Shown here piece by piece: positions 53,361-62,990 of a stretch of 64,000 nt of DNA. The DNA comes from G963662675 sp963662675. GTDB taxonomy: Bacteria; Bacteroidota; Bacteroidia; Bacteroidales; Prolixibacteraceae. The notes beneath the pieces are model-generated. The model had not been told where the DNA came from. It did no database searches and saw only the letters and a list, made by a program, of their open reading frames with translations. The position numbers were made by a program, and so were the translations under genes. The first letter of the stretch is position 1, and every line of letters starts with the position of its first letter. The stretch spans positions 175,551-239,550 of the forward strand of contig CAXXHP010000005.1 in the NCBI GenBank assembly GCA_963662675.2, given 5' to 3'.

Positions 53361-55601
53361 ATGAAAAGAAAAATTGAATTACTGGCACCTGGTGGAGATA
53401 TTGATTCCATAAAAGCTGCAATACTTGCAGGAGCCGATGCTGTATACTGTGGGTTGAATAAATTTAATGCGAGAAACCGGGCATCAAATATAAGCTTTGA
53501 AGATCTTCAGGGCGTCGTAAGGTTGGCACATAAAAACAGTTGCGAGGTATTCCTAACCCTTAATGTCATTATACTCGACAGTGAAATTCCGGCCCTTTTA
53601 AAGTTGTTGAACAGATTGGTCAATACGCAGATTGATGGTGTAATCATTCAGGATATAGGCATGTTCTATCTGTTGAACAAATATTTCAAAGGCCTTAAAA
53701 TACATGCCTCTACACAGCTCACCACCCACAACGAAGGTCAGATTGAGTTTTTAAGCAAACTGAATGCTCAGCGTGTTAACCTATCAAGAGAGCTGAATAT
53801 TAATGAGATAAAAACGTTAACCGCTATTGCGCATAAAAACAGTGTATTAACTGAAGTATTTGTTCATGGTTCCTACTGCATCTCTTTTTCAGGCATCTGT
53901 TACATGAGTTCTGTTCATGGAGGCAACTCGGGCAATCGTGGCAGATGTAGTCAGCCATGCAGAGACAAATACATAAGGACTGCAGAGGGGCATGATTACC
54001 CGCTTAATCTTAAAGACAATTCGGCATATTTTGATTTAAAGGAACTATATGATGCCGGGGTTGACTCACTAAAGATTGAAGGGCGAATTAAAGAGCATGA
54101 ATACGTCTATACTGTGGTAAATGCATGGCGAAAACAGATTCAACACTTTAATGATAAAAACAGTCTGATTAATGACAATAGTGACCTTTACAAGGTGTTT
54201 AACCGCGATTTCTCAAATTCATTCTTAAAGGGAGATATTCATAAGGATATGTTTATTGATAATCCGATGAGCCATTCAACCAAATATCTTTCTGAGATCA
54301 ATAATTATTCTTCGAGTGATAAACAGACAAAGGGACAAATGGAACTTTATGAAGAAAAAGAAAAACTACGAACGTATATTAAAAATGAAATAGAACAATT
54401 TAGCACAAATAAAATCCCGTTAACACTAAGTATTTCCGGAGCATGTGGAACTCCATTAAAAGTATCTATAAAAACTCCGGACACATCATTCGACATACTC
54501 TCAGGAGTTAATCTGGTAGATGTTGGAACAGAAACCCTGACCCTCAACATGTTACTAAAAAGGCTGAAAGCAATAAATGAGACTGAATATTTCATAAACG
54601 ATATGGCGTTTAATATTGACACCGAGCTTTATCTCCCCTTTAAGGAACTCACTTCAATAAAGAAAAAATTATTGTTCATCTTAAATGGCTCAAAGGAAAT
54701 GGTAGCCCCCGTTAAAGTTCCCATTTTAAAAAAGCTTAACACACAAAAAAATAAACCTGCTCTTTCAGTATTAATATCCTCTCATAAAGATATTGACATT
54801 TGTAATGACACCTCTGTTGATGTTTATTTTCAACTTCCGAATAGTTTTAAAATGGAAGATGCCGTGTTGACAGATCTCTTCAAAAAGAACAAAACCCTAA
54901 CACCCTGGTTCCCTTCTGTTTTAATAGGTGAAGACTATTTGTCTGCAGTGGAATTTCTTACACAGCTTCAACCAAAACGTATTGTAACAAATAATTCAGG
55001 AATAGCCTTTGAAGCCTACAAAAAAGGAATCCCCTGGATCGCAGGCCCCAACCTAAACATTGCTAATTCCTATAGTTTATTGGGCTTAAAAGAAAATTTT
55101 AACTGTTATGGTTCATTCCTTTCAAATGAAATAAGTAGACTTCAGATGATGTCTGTTAAAAAGCCTGAGGATTTTAAACTATACTACAGCATCTATCAGC
55201 CAATAGTACTCATGACCAGCAGGCAATGTTTATTTCATCAGGTAACAGGATGTGAAAAATATAGAATGGATGATAGCTGTATTCAACATTGCGAGAAGCA
55301 TTCAACCATTACAAATCTGAAAGAAGAGAATTTCATTATCGAGAAAACAAGAGGGAACTATCATCGTGTATATAATGAATCGAACCTCCTGAACACGGAT
55401 GTTGTTACTGATATACCCGATCTCTTTTCCAGCTTTTTTATTGATTTAAGTGATACAAATACCGAAACTAAAATTGAGCTGGACAAAGCAAATATAATTA
55501 AGCTCTTTAAAAATCATCTTAGTGGAGATTCCGATTCAACACGGCAACTTCAACACTTTATTCATTTGTCAAATAACATTCAATATAAGGATGGTATTTA
55601 A
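53361..55601 (+). CDS. U32-family peptidase-like protein (YhbU/RlhA type)
   Basis: 746 residues. The N-terminal TIM-barrel half has the family opening ELLAPGGDIDSIKAAILAGADAVYCG, GVIIQDIGM, the CYMSSVHGGNSGNRGRCSQPCR signature with Fe-S type cysteines, and SLKIEGRIKEHEYV. The C-terminal half has a further Cys cluster (CEKYRMDDSCIQHC). E. coli RlhA of this family hydroxylates C2501 of 23S rRNA, and others act with YhbV/UbiU-like partners, so 'peptidase' is historical. It lies between mobile-element relics on both sides, yet is complete and of normal length. Confidence 0.88.
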   Translation: MKRKIELLAPGGDIDSIKAAILAGADAVYCGLNKFNARNRASNISFEDLQGVVRLAHKNSCEVFLTLNVIILDSEIPALLKLLNRLVNTQIDGVIIQDIGMFYLLNKYFKGLKIHASTQLTTHNEGQIEFLSKLNAQRVNLSRELNINEIKTLTAIAHKNSVLTEVFVHGSYCISFSGICYMSSVHGGNSGNRGRCSQPCRDKYIRTAEGHDYPLNLKDNSAYFDLKELYDAGVDSLKIEGRIKEHEYVYTVVNAWRKQIQHFNDKNSLINDNSDLYKVFNRDFSNSFLKGDIHKDMFIDNPMSHSTKYLSEINNYSSSDKQTKGQMELYEEKEKLRTYIKNEIEQFSTNKIPLTLSISGACGTPLKVSIKTPDTSFDILSGVNLVDVGTETLTLNMLLKRLKAINETEYFINDMAFNIDTELYLPFKELTSIKKKLLFILNGSKEMVAPVKVPILKKLNTQKNKPALSVLISSHKDIDICNDTSVDVYFQLPNSFKMEDAVLTDLFKKNKTLTPWFPSVLIGEDYLSAVEFLTQLQPKRIVTNNSGIAFEAYKKGIPWIAGPNLNIANSYSLLGLKENFNCYGSFLSNEISRLQMMSVKKPEDFKLYYSIYQPIVLMTSRQCLFHQVTGCEKYRMDDSCIQHCEKHSTITNLKEENFIIEKTRGNYHRVYNESNLLNTDVVTDIPDLFSSFFIDLSDTNTETKIELDKANIIKLFKNHLSGDSDSTRQLQHFIHLSNNIQYKDGI

Positions 55602-55978
55602 TACCCCGGCTTAAAATACGTCTACACTAAAAAAACAGATTGACTATATAGGAATGGATATTCTATAATTATTTTCTCTTACAGGAGTAGATTTAGCTGA
55701 TCTTATAGTTGAAAAAGTTAACGGCAGTATATATTAGAAAACACCACCAACAAAGAAAATCATTGTTAAAAACGCTGTCACAGAAACGTAACCACGCAAA
55801 TTCAATCGATCAACCGTAATCGTAGTCCCCAGAATTGGCCTTTATGCAATTGCCCAACCTCTTATTCTGGAACGGCTCCTTAAATAGGGTTGCCTCCTCA
55901 AAACATATTTATATCTTTATCTTTATCATAACTATTCCGAAATAAAACCAATCGGGATAAAAACAAAATCAGTCAACG
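55602..55978. other. 377-bp intergenic region with intron debris
   Basis: The only recognisable content is the RT remnant at 55783-55895. The rest is AT-rich without an ORF or clear hairpin. The final 60 nt probably carry the promoter of the coiled-coil gene pair. Confidence 0.45.
55783..55895 (-). pseudogene. Relic of a group II intron RT C-terminus
   Basis: The minus strand translates RSRIRGWAIA, stop, RPILGTTITVDRLNLRGYV, i.e. the end of the intron RT (GGWAIAQSPILGTTITVDRL) with the Gln codon changed to TAA. About 80% nucleotide similarity to 49630-49745 by eye. It shows an older insertion of a related intron. Confidence 0.7.
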
Positions 55979-56350
55979 ATGATAAAAAGCAAAAATTTAA
56001 CGATTCTATTAATTGCCATCATTTCCATAATGGCGATCTATATAATACTTTCAAGCAACCAATCTGCCCAACAACTCCGAATTAAATCAAAAGAAATTGA
56101 TGCACAGGTGGATTCAATCAGCGACTTACTCTCAAAATACGACTCACTGGAAATTAAATACAAAATAATCTATACCAAATTAACAGAAACCCAAGTCCAA
56201 TTAGACAGCTTTAAAATTGGGATTGAGTTGATAATGCATGACAATAAAAACAGTGCCTCACGAATGAACAGATCCCTGCAAACATTAATTGACAAGCAGG
56301 ACACAACATTATCTCTTGAAATAGACTCTACCTCATTTCGGTTCAACTAA
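55979..56350 (+). CDS. Small inner-membrane coiled-coil protein, unknown
   Basis: 123 residues. One N-terminal membrane anchor (ILLIAIISIMAIYIILS, about 9-25) followed by a continuous helix with heptad-like spacing (about 30-105). No cysteine or known domain. Adjacent (11 nt) to a second coiled-coil protein with the opposite topology. I do not recognise either. Together they could form an envelope-spanning pair. Spanin-like or divisome-like roles are only guesses. Confidence 0.55.
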   Translation: MIKSKNLTILLIAIISIMAIYIILSSNQSAQQLRIKSKEIDAQVDSISDLLSKYDSLEIKYKIIYTKLTETQVQLDSFKIGIELIMHDNKNSASRMNRSLQTLIDKQDTTLSLEIDSTSFRFN

Positions 56351-56361
56351 AAACAAAAAAC

Positions 56362-56916
56362 ATGAAGCTTTTTATTTCTGCTTTTCTGCTTACATATACA
56401 ATCACGGTATGCGCTCAACGTGTTAGGTTTTCAAACAATGACGATTTTACCAAAGTTTACTATGCAGACTCCGTTTTTATCGAAACTGACTCAGCATATG
56501 TTATCAATAACATAAGAGCCAACTTCCTAAACCAAAGGCTGGATGAACTCGACTCGGTAAGAGTCCTCTACATCAATCTGGCTAACAATCACAAGAAACT
56601 GATTAAGGAAATTGAAAATATCAGCGAACAAATGGCAAAACTCAGCTCCAAACTAGAGATTGACAGCACATTAATAAGCCAACAGACCACTTCCATCATT
56701 CAGGAATTAGATAGCTCGCTTGACGAATTACGGGAAAACAATGACACACTTGGTCAGAACAATTCTGATTTGCGATTTCAAATAGATCAGCTAAAAAAAA
56801 TCGCATCAGACCTAAAGAAAGAAATCAGGGGTATTTGGTGGAATGCGACCACCGACAAATTGGTGGTTTTTGCAGGAGGAGTAGGTGCAGGACTGTTAAT
56901 TACGCTGCTTTTATAG
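56362..56916 (+). CDS. Secreted coiled-coil protein with C-terminal membrane anchor, unknown
   Basis: 184 residues. Signal peptide (MKLFISAFLLTYTITVCAQ), a short beta-like region with many Asp/Tyr (NDDFTKVYYADSVFIETDSAY), then a long coiled coil (about 55-155) and a C-terminal hydrophobic anchor (LVVFAGGVGAGLLITLLL). The predicted topology is periplasmic coil with the C-terminus in the membrane, the mirror image of the preceding protein. No domain recognised. The two genes are almost certainly one transcript. Confidence 0.6.
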   Translation: MKLFISAFLLTYTITVCAQRVRFSNNDDFTKVYYADSVFIETDSAYVINNIRANFLNQRLDELDSVRVLYINLANNHKKLIKEIENISEQMAKLSSKLEIDSTLISQQTTSIIQELDSSLDELRENNDTLGQNNSDLRFQIDQLKKIASDLKKEIRGIWWNATTDKLVVFAGGVGAGLLITLLL

Positions 56917-57069
56917 TTACACCTTCAATTTCACAGAGTGAGATCATCAACTTCGTTTAAAACATCTAGTTACTCCCCAACTGAGGCCACTGCACCTAGG
57001 GCGATCTATAGAAGAATGAACCATCTCTTTCTGACCATTAATTTTAAATGAGTTTACTATTTTTACCAG

Positions 57070-58398
57070 ATGAATCAACAACCATTCATCCAGGTAGGCA
57101 TTTTAGCAGCAAATGAAATTTCATTTGAGCTTGAAGGACAATTTTCAGCAACAAATATTCAAGGTCATCAATTCACAGCGTCCATTAACGGAAATAAAAT
57201 CGCTTTGCAATCAGAAAACAAGGAGACTTATATTCGTGAGGAATTCATCTTTCAGTCAAGCTCTCTCAATGATTCAATTCTAGTGAAGGATGTGATCATC
57301 GGTATTAATTTTCATTGGGAACAAAAGGAAGATCAGCGATTTCGGGGAAACCTCAAACTCATCATCGAAAATGGGAAAGTTCGTGCCATTAATCAAATTC
57401 CGTTAGAAGAATATTTGCGCTCTGTTATCTCTTCGGAAATGAGTGCTACCAGCTCACCGGATCTCTTAAAAGCACATGCTGTTATTTCCAGAAGTTGGCT
57501 GTTGGCCCAAATAGAAAAAAGTAAAAAAGTAAAAACCGGAGAAACTCAAAACCAATCTTTTCATAAAACGAATGATGAACTAATTCGGTGGTATGATCGT
57601 GAAGACCATAAGTTGTTTGATGTTTGTGCAGACGATCATTGTCAACGCTACCAAGGAATTACAAAAATCATATCAGAAAAGGCAAGCCAAGCGATAGATG
57701 AAACTTTTGGCGAAGTATTATATGACAACAATGAAATATGCGATGCCCGTTTCTCGAAATGCTGCGGAGGAATATCCGAAAATTTTGAAAAGGTATGGGA
57801 GCCCGTTTATCACAGCTATCTTACCAAGGTAGTTGACTCAGAATTTGCCGACACCACCTGTGTCGATTTACGCCGGGAAGACGAAGCTGAACTTTGGATA
57901 AAAAACAGTCCACATGCCTTCTGCAATACAAACGACAAGCATGTTTTAACTCAAGTGTTACCCGGATTCGACCAGGAAACTTCCGACTTTTACCGTTGGA
58001 ATGTCTGCTATTCTCAGACAGAAATTTCAGCCCTAATCGCTAAGAAAACAGGAATTAATTTTGGACAGATTATCAAATTGGAAGCCATAGAAAGAGGACA
58101 TTCTTCACGGATAATCAAACTTAAAATTTGCGGCACTAAAAAAACAATGGTAATAGGAAAAGAGCTTGAGATACGTCGTGCGCTCTCAGAATCGCATCTA
58201 TACAGCTCGGCTTTTGTGGTTGATCACATAAACATTCAGAATGAAATTCCACAAGAGATAAAAATCACCGGAGCTGGCTGGGGACACGGTGTAGGCCTGT
58301 GTCAAATAGGTGCTGCAGTAATGGGTGAAAAAGGATACGATTACAAATTAATATTAAAACACTATTTTAGGGGAGCCAAACTTAAAAAATCATATTAA
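57070..58398 (+). CDS. SpoIID/LytB-domain protein (peptidoglycan lytic transglycosylase-like)
   Basis: 442 residues. The SpoIID domain (PF08486) starts at about residue 105: NQIPLEEYLRSVISSEMSATSSPDLLKAHAVISRSW, with the catalytic-type Glu in SEMS. The terminal KITGAGWGHGVGLCQIGAAVMGEKGYDYKLILKHYF is the family's second signature. The middle carries several Cys residues (CADDHCQRY, SKCCGGIS). No signal peptide is evident at the chosen ATG. SpoIID cleaves denuded glycan strands during sporulation; in non-sporulating Bacteroidota homologues probably take part in wall turnover. It is followed after 16 nt by an AmpG-like permease gene. Confidence 0.88.
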   Translation: MNQQPFIQVGILAANEISFELEGQFSATNIQGHQFTASINGNKIALQSENKETYIREEFIFQSSSLNDSILVKDVIIGINFHWEQKEDQRFRGNLKLIIENGKVRAINQIPLEEYLRSVISSEMSATSSPDLLKAHAVISRSWLLAQIEKSKKVKTGETQNQSFHKTNDELIRWYDREDHKLFDVCADDHCQRYQGITKIISEKASQAIDETFGEVLYDNNEICDARFSKCCGGISENFEKVWEPVYHSYLTKVVDSEFADTTCVDLRREDEAELWIKNSPHAFCNTNDKHVLTQVLPGFDQETSDFYRWNVCYSQTEISALIAKKTGINFGQIIKLEAIERGHSSRIIKLKICGTKKTMVIGKELEIRRALSESHLYSSAFVVDHINIQNEIPQEIKITGAGWGHGVGLCQIGAAVMGEKGYDYKLILKHYFRGAKLKKSY

Positions 58399-58414
58399 GC
58401 CTAAATACTTTCCC

Positions 58415-59698
58415 ATGAACAAAGCCTCTACCCGCAATGCCTGGGCTTGGATCCCCTCTCTATATTTTGCTGAAGGTTTACCTTACGTCATCGTAATGAC
58501 TGTTTCGGTAATCATGTATAAACGACTTGAAATTTCCAATACCGACATTGCGTTATATACAAGCTGGTTATATCTACCTTGGGTAATCAAACCCTTTTGG
58601 AGCCCTATTGTTGACAATCTGCGCACGAAACGCTTCTGGATCATTAGTATGCAATTAGTCATAGGAGCTGCCCTTGCCTGCGTTGCATTCACAATACCCA
58701 CAACCAGTTTTTTCCAATATAGTCTGGCTTTTCTATGGCTGATGGCCTTTAGTTCGGCAACACACGATATTGCCGCCGATGGCTTCTATATGCTTGGGCT
58801 TACAAAACACAAACAAGCTTTCTTTGTGGGCATTAGAAACACGTTTTATCGTGTAGCTATGCTGGCAGGGCAAGGTCCTCTTATTATTTTGGCAGGCCAG
58901 CTTGAAAATATTGCAGGAAAAACATCATGGGCTTGGAGCATCACTTTTTTTATTCTGGCAGCATTATTTGTCGCCTTGTTTTTATGGCATCTCTTTGCCC
59001 TGCCCTACCCAAAGGCAGATGAGAAAAAAAGCCACAAAAGCATGAAAGAAGTCATGGCTGATTTTGCAGAAACATTTCGTTCTTTCTTCACGAAAGAAGG
59101 AATTGGAGTAGCTATCGCTTTTCTATTGGTTTTTAGATTGGGAGAAGCTCAACTGGCAAAAATGTCTTCCCCATTTCTACTCGATAAAATTTCGCTTGGT
59201 GGTTTGGAACTCACAACCAGCAACATTGGCTTCATTTATGGAACAGCCGGAATCATTGCACTTTCAGTTGGTGGTATTCTGGGCGGCATTGCCGTTTCAC
59301 AATACGGTATTAAAAAATGGCTTTGGCCAATGGTCTTCGCCATGAACTTTCCCAATTTGGTTTATATTTTTTTGGCATTCACCCAAACGCACAGCCTCTC
59401 TCTAATTACGCTTTGTGTAATTTATGAGCAGTTTGGCTATGGTTTTGGCTTTACAGCCTATGTATTGTTTATGATACACCTTTCAGAAGGCAAACACAAA
59501 ACTTCTCACTATGCACTTTGTACCGGATTTATGGCTCTGGGCATGATGCTTCCCGGAATGATCAGCGGCTGGATACAGGAACTGGTAGGTTATAAATATT
59601 TTTTCATTTGGGTGATGCTTTGCACCATTCCCGGGTTTATCATAGTCCGGTTTCTGAAAATTGATCCCCTGTTTGGGAAAAAGGAGAAGTCGTTATAA
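58415..59698 (+). CDS. AmpG-like muropeptide permease (MFS)
   Basis: 427 residues, twelve spans. The N-terminus WAWIPSLYFAEGLPYVIVMTVSVIMYKRLEIS and the LPWVIKPFWSPIVDNLRTKR loop are characteristic of AmpG, which imports GlcNAc-anhydroMurNAc peptides for wall recycling. SSATHDIAADGFYML is another AmpG block. It is co-directional and 16 nt after the SpoIID gene, so release and import of wall fragments may be coordinated. AmpG paralogues in Bacteroidota are numerous; the exact sugar substrate is unproven. Confidence 0.85.
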   Translation: MNKASTRNAWAWIPSLYFAEGLPYVIVMTVSVIMYKRLEISNTDIALYTSWLYLPWVIKPFWSPIVDNLRTKRFWIISMQLVIGAALACVAFTIPTTSFFQYSLAFLWLMAFSSATHDIAADGFYMLGLTKHKQAFFVGIRNTFYRVAMLAGQGPLIILAGQLENIAGKTSWAWSITFFILAALFVALFLWHLFALPYPKADEKKSHKSMKEVMADFAETFRSFFTKEGIGVAIAFLLVFRLGEAQLAKMSSPFLLDKISLGGLELTTSNIGFIYGTAGIIALSVGGILGGIAVSQYGIKKWLWPMVFAMNFPNLVYIFLAFTQTHSLSLITLCVIYEQFGYGFGFTAYVLFMIHLSEGKHKTSHYALCTGFMALGMMLPGMISGWIQELVGYKYFFIWVMLCTIPGFIIVRFLKIDPLFGKKEKSL

Positions 59699-59814
59699 CC
59701 AGACAGATTCGAGATATTTCCCCATCCAACATAAAATACAAAACAATAGTCTTTCTTGTGTTAATTAAATAGCAACAAGCAATCAATTATTACCCCCTGA
59801 TCAAATTGATTTTA

Positions 59815-59822
59815 TAACTTTG
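59815..59822 (+). promoter_or_regulatory. -7 promoter box for nadB
   Basis: TAACTTTG fits TAnnTTTG and lies 32 nt before the nadB ATG (59855). Confidence 0.6.
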
Positions 59823-59854
59823 CATCTCTATAAACAAGACAGTTTGCAGTACAT

Positions 59855-61426
59855 ATGCAAAAGAATATTTTTGACACAATAATTGTTGGTAGTGGGTTGG
59901 CAGGTCTTACAGCTGCATATCATGCCTCAAAATATGGCTCAGTGGCCATCATTACAAAATCACAACTAGACACCAGTAATTCCTATTATGCCCAAGGTGG
60001 CATTGCCGGAGCCATAACAGACGACGATTCTCCAGAACTCCATTATCAAGATACGGTTATAGCCGGGCGTGGACTTTGCGAAGAGGAAGCCGTTAAAATA
60101 CTCGTACACGAAGGCAAAGAACGCATTCTTGAGTTAATTGATATGGGCATGCAATTTGACCAGATAGATGGGAAATATGTTTTAGGATTGGAAGGAGGAC
60201 ACAGCAAACGCCGAATTTTACACGCAGGAGGTGACGCAACCGGCAAAGAGCTCACATGTTTCATGCTGAAAAAAGTACTGGAACAAAAAAACATTCAAGC
60301 ATTTGAATATGTTGCAGTAACAAAACTAATCATTCAGAATGGCGAATGTACTGGTGTACAGGCTCTGGATTTTGTTAGCGGAAATAATATTATTTTTCAA
60401 GCCCCCGCATGCATCCTTGCTACAGGAGGTTTATCTCGGATTTTCAGTCGAAGTACAAATCCACATACTGCAACTGGTGATGGAATTGCTCTTGCATATG
60501 ATGCCGGTGCGAAATTGGAAGACATGGAATTTATCCAATTCCACCCCTCAGCCCTTTATGTAGAAAATAAGGATGCTTTTTTGATCAGTGAGGCCGTGAG
60601 AGGAGAAGGTGCATGGCTACTCAACAAAGAGGGAGAACGTTTCATGACGAAAATTCATCCTTTAGCAGAATTGGCTCCTCGAGATGTTGTTGCATTCTCA
60701 ATCTACCAGCAAATGAAAAAGGACAACAGTCCCTTCATCTATCTTTCACTAAAACATCTTGATCAAGCAGCCATTAAAAAACGTTTTTCAAACATTAGCA
60801 AGAAATTGGAAGAACATGGGTACGACATGGGAACAGACCTTCTTCCTATAGCACCAGCCGCCCATTATATGGTTGGAGGAATAAAGACAGACCTAAACGG
60901 AGAAACCAATATCCCAGGGCTTTTTGCATGTGGCGAAGTTGCATCAACAGGAGTCATGGGGGCAAACAGGTTGGCTAGCAATTCTCTTTTAGAATGCCTC
61001 GTTTTTGGGAAAAGGGCTAGTGAAAGAGCAACTTCCTACTTAAATAAGCCAATTCATATCTCAGAACAAATACCAATGACAAATCTGGCAGAAAAAGAAC
61101 TTTTCTATCTTGATATAAAGAATGAGATAGCAGATTTAATGTCCCAGAAAGTTGGAATCGTTCGCAATGAAAAAGACCTGAACGAAGCATCTGCCAGATT
61201 GAAAGACATCATGATGAAGGTAGAAACGGACATTCATGATTACAATATTTTAAAGGCTCACCAAATTTCAGAGATCTGTGATTTAATAACTAGGTCTGCA
61301 CTCCTCAGAAAAGAAAGCAGAGGAGGTCATATTCGTGAGGAATATAAACAAGAAGATCCTGATTTTAGAGTGCACATTATTCAACAGAAAGATAAAAACC
61401 CTGAATTTATCCCCGTAAAAAAATGA
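59855..61426 (+). CDS. nadB: L-aspartate oxidase
   Basis: Oxidises L-aspartate to iminoaspartate, the first step of de novo NAD synthesis. The FAD-binding GSGLAGLTAAYHA opens the protein; SNSYYAQGGIAGA, the LEGGHSKRRILHAGGDATGKEL active-site region, EFIQFHPSALY and the GVMGANRLASNSLLECLVFGKRA block follow. The C-terminal helical domain ends near SRGGHIREEY. 523 residues, full length. It overlaps nadC by 4 nt (ATGA). No nadA lies within this window. Confidence 0.96.
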   Translation: MQKNIFDTIIVGSGLAGLTAAYHASKYGSVAIITKSQLDTSNSYYAQGGIAGAITDDDSPELHYQDTVIAGRGLCEEEAVKILVHEGKERILELIDMGMQFDQIDGKYVLGLEGGHSKRRILHAGGDATGKELTCFMLKKVLEQKNIQAFEYVAVTKLIIQNGECTGVQALDFVSGNNIIFQAPACILATGGLSRIFSRSTNPHTATGDGIALAYDAGAKLEDMEFIQFHPSALYVENKDAFLISEAVRGEGAWLLNKEGERFMTKIHPLAELAPRDVVAFSIYQQMKKDNSPFIYLSLKHLDQAAIKKRFSNISKKLEEHGYDMGTDLLPIAPAAHYMVGGIKTDLNGETNIPGLFACGEVASTGVMGANRLASNSLLECLVFGKRASERATSYLNKPIHISEQIPMTNLAEKELFYLDIKNEIADLMSQKVGIVRNEKDLNEASARLKDIMMKVETDIHDYNILKAHQISEICDLITRSALLRKESRGGHIREEYKQEDPDFRVHIIQQKDKNPEFIPVKK

Positions 61427-62268
61427 TGACCAAAAAAGAACTTGAATCCGCAGAGCACCTCATTAACTTGGCTCTGGAAGAAGATGTTGCCTCAGGGGAC
61501 ATTACGACAGACAACCTGATTCCTGCAGAAAGTCGAAAAAAAGCATTCATGATTGCAAAAGCCGATGGCGTTATTGCCGGGCTTCCTGTTGCTGAAATGG
61601 TATTTCGCAAACTAGACAAGGATTTAAAATGGGAACCTGAAATTACAGAAGGAACCCGCGTGAAAAAAGGAGATATTATTGTTCGGTTTGAAGCCACATA
61701 CCGAGCACTGCTGACAGCAGAACGCACCGCCTTAAACTTCTTTCAGAGAATGTCTGGTATCGCAACCATGTCTGGTCTTTATGCTGACGCTGTTAAAGAT
61801 TCGAAAACAGTTATTCTGGACACACGAAAAACACTCCCTGGATTCCGAATGCTGGACAAATACGCCGTCAAAACAGGAGGAGCAAGTAATCATAGAATTG
61901 GCCTTTTCGACATGGTCATGATTAAAGACAACCACATTGATATTGCAGGGGGAATTACAGCAGCTGTTAATCAAATAAAAAATAAAATTGCTCCAGGTAT
62001 TAAAATTGAAGTGGAAACCACCTCACTCGAACAAGTTCATGAAGCATTAGAAGCAGGAGCAGACATCATTATGCTTGACAATATGGACAATGCCACCATG
62101 ACCCAAGCAGTGCAACAAATAAATGGAAAGGCAAAAGTTGAAGCTTCGGGCAACATGACATTAGAACGATTAAAAGAAGTTGCCGCCACAGGAGTAGACT
62201 ACATTTCAATCGGAGCTTTAACTCACTCAGTTCAAGCATTAGATATTAGCCAAAGAATTGAAGTATGA
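61423..62268 (+). CDS. nadC: Nicotinate-nucleotide diphosphorylase (carboxylating)
   Basis: Converts quinolinate and PRPP to nicotinate mononucleotide. Family motifs: LALEEDVASGDITTDNLIP, ERTALNFFQRMSGIAT, DTRKTLPGFRMLDKYAVKTGGASNHR, MIKDNHI, EVETTSLEQVHEALEAGADIIMLDNM and the terminal DYISIGALTHS. 281 residues. The start ATG at 61423 overlaps the nadB stop; a second ATG at 61426 is possible. The stop overlaps the coaX start by 4 nt, so nadB-nadC-coaX are translationally coupled. Confidence 0.96.
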   Translation: MMTKKELESAEHLINLALEEDVASGDITTDNLIPAESRKKAFMIAKADGVIAGLPVAEMVFRKLDKDLKWEPEITEGTRVKKGDIIVRFEATYRALLTAERTALNFFQRMSGIATMSGLYADAVKDSKTVILDTRKTLPGFRMLDKYAVKTGGASNHRIGLFDMVMIKDNHIDIAGGITAAVNQIKNKIAPGIKIEVETTSLEQVHEALEAGADIIMLDNMDNATMTQAVQQINGKAKVEASGNMTLERLKEVAATGVDYISIGALTHSVQALDISQRIEV

Positions 62269-62990
62269 ACTTAGTCATTGACATTGGGAACACGAGGATA
62301 AAACTTGCCATATTTGATGGCAGCGTCCTCGTATTATCCGAGGTCTTAGACGATTTAAGAGTAGATCACATTCAAAAATTGAAGGAGAAATATCCTCAGC
62401 TAAACAAAGCAATATCTTCAACCGTTCGCGACTACCCTACCGGCGCTCAACACTTTCTGTCTAAATCGTTTGACCAATATATCGAATTTAATCACCAAAC
62501 AGCTGTACCTATAACTAACCGCTACAAAACCCCAGAGACACTAGGACTGGACAGGTTGGCGGCAGCAATAGGCGGCACATGCTTATTCCCTAAGCAAAAT
62601 CTATTAATAATAGATGCAGGAACGGCAATAACCTACGAAATAGTAACTTCCAAAAATGAATATTTGGGAGGAAATATATCTCCGGGACTAGAAACACGGT
62701 TTAAATCCCTCCATCAGTACACTGGAAAATTACCCCTTGTGGGTGCAAAGGAAAACTTCTCGAAAATTGGCACCGACACTGAGTCGGCTATTCGAGCAGG
62801 AGTACAGCTTGGTCTTTCCTATGAAATCGAACAGTACATACACACGTTACGCACTGATTACGAGAACACTCAAGTCATTCTCACGGGGGGAGATGCAAAG
62901 TTCTTTGATAAGAGACTAAAAAATTCCATCTTTGTAAACTTTAATTTAACCCTGTTGGGTTTAAACCGAATTCTGGAATATAATGGGTAA
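62265..62990 (+). CDS. coaX: Type III pantothenate kinase
   Basis: Phosphorylates pantothenate, the first step of coenzyme A synthesis. The N-terminal VIDIGNTRIKLAIFDG (ATP phosphate loop), YKTPETLGLDRLAAAIGG (pantothenate/ATP site), LLIIDAGTAITYEIV and YLGGNISPGLETRFKSLHQYTGKLP are classic CoaX motifs of the ASKHA fold. 241 residues. Type III kinases need a monovalent cation and are not feedback-inhibited by CoA. It overlaps nadC by 4 nt and the next gene by 8 nt. Confidence 0.96.
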   Translation: MNLVIDIGNTRIKLAIFDGSVLVLSEVLDDLRVDHIQKLKEKYPQLNKAISSTVRDYPTGAQHFLSKSFDQYIEFNHQTAVPITNRYKTPETLGLDRLAAAIGGTCLFPKQNLLIIDAGTAITYEIVTSKNEYLGGNISPGLETRFKSLHQYTGKLPLVGAKENFSKIGTDTESAIRAGVQLGLSYEIEQYIHTLRTDYENTQVILTGGDAKFFDKRLKNSIFVNFNLTLLGLNRILEYNG

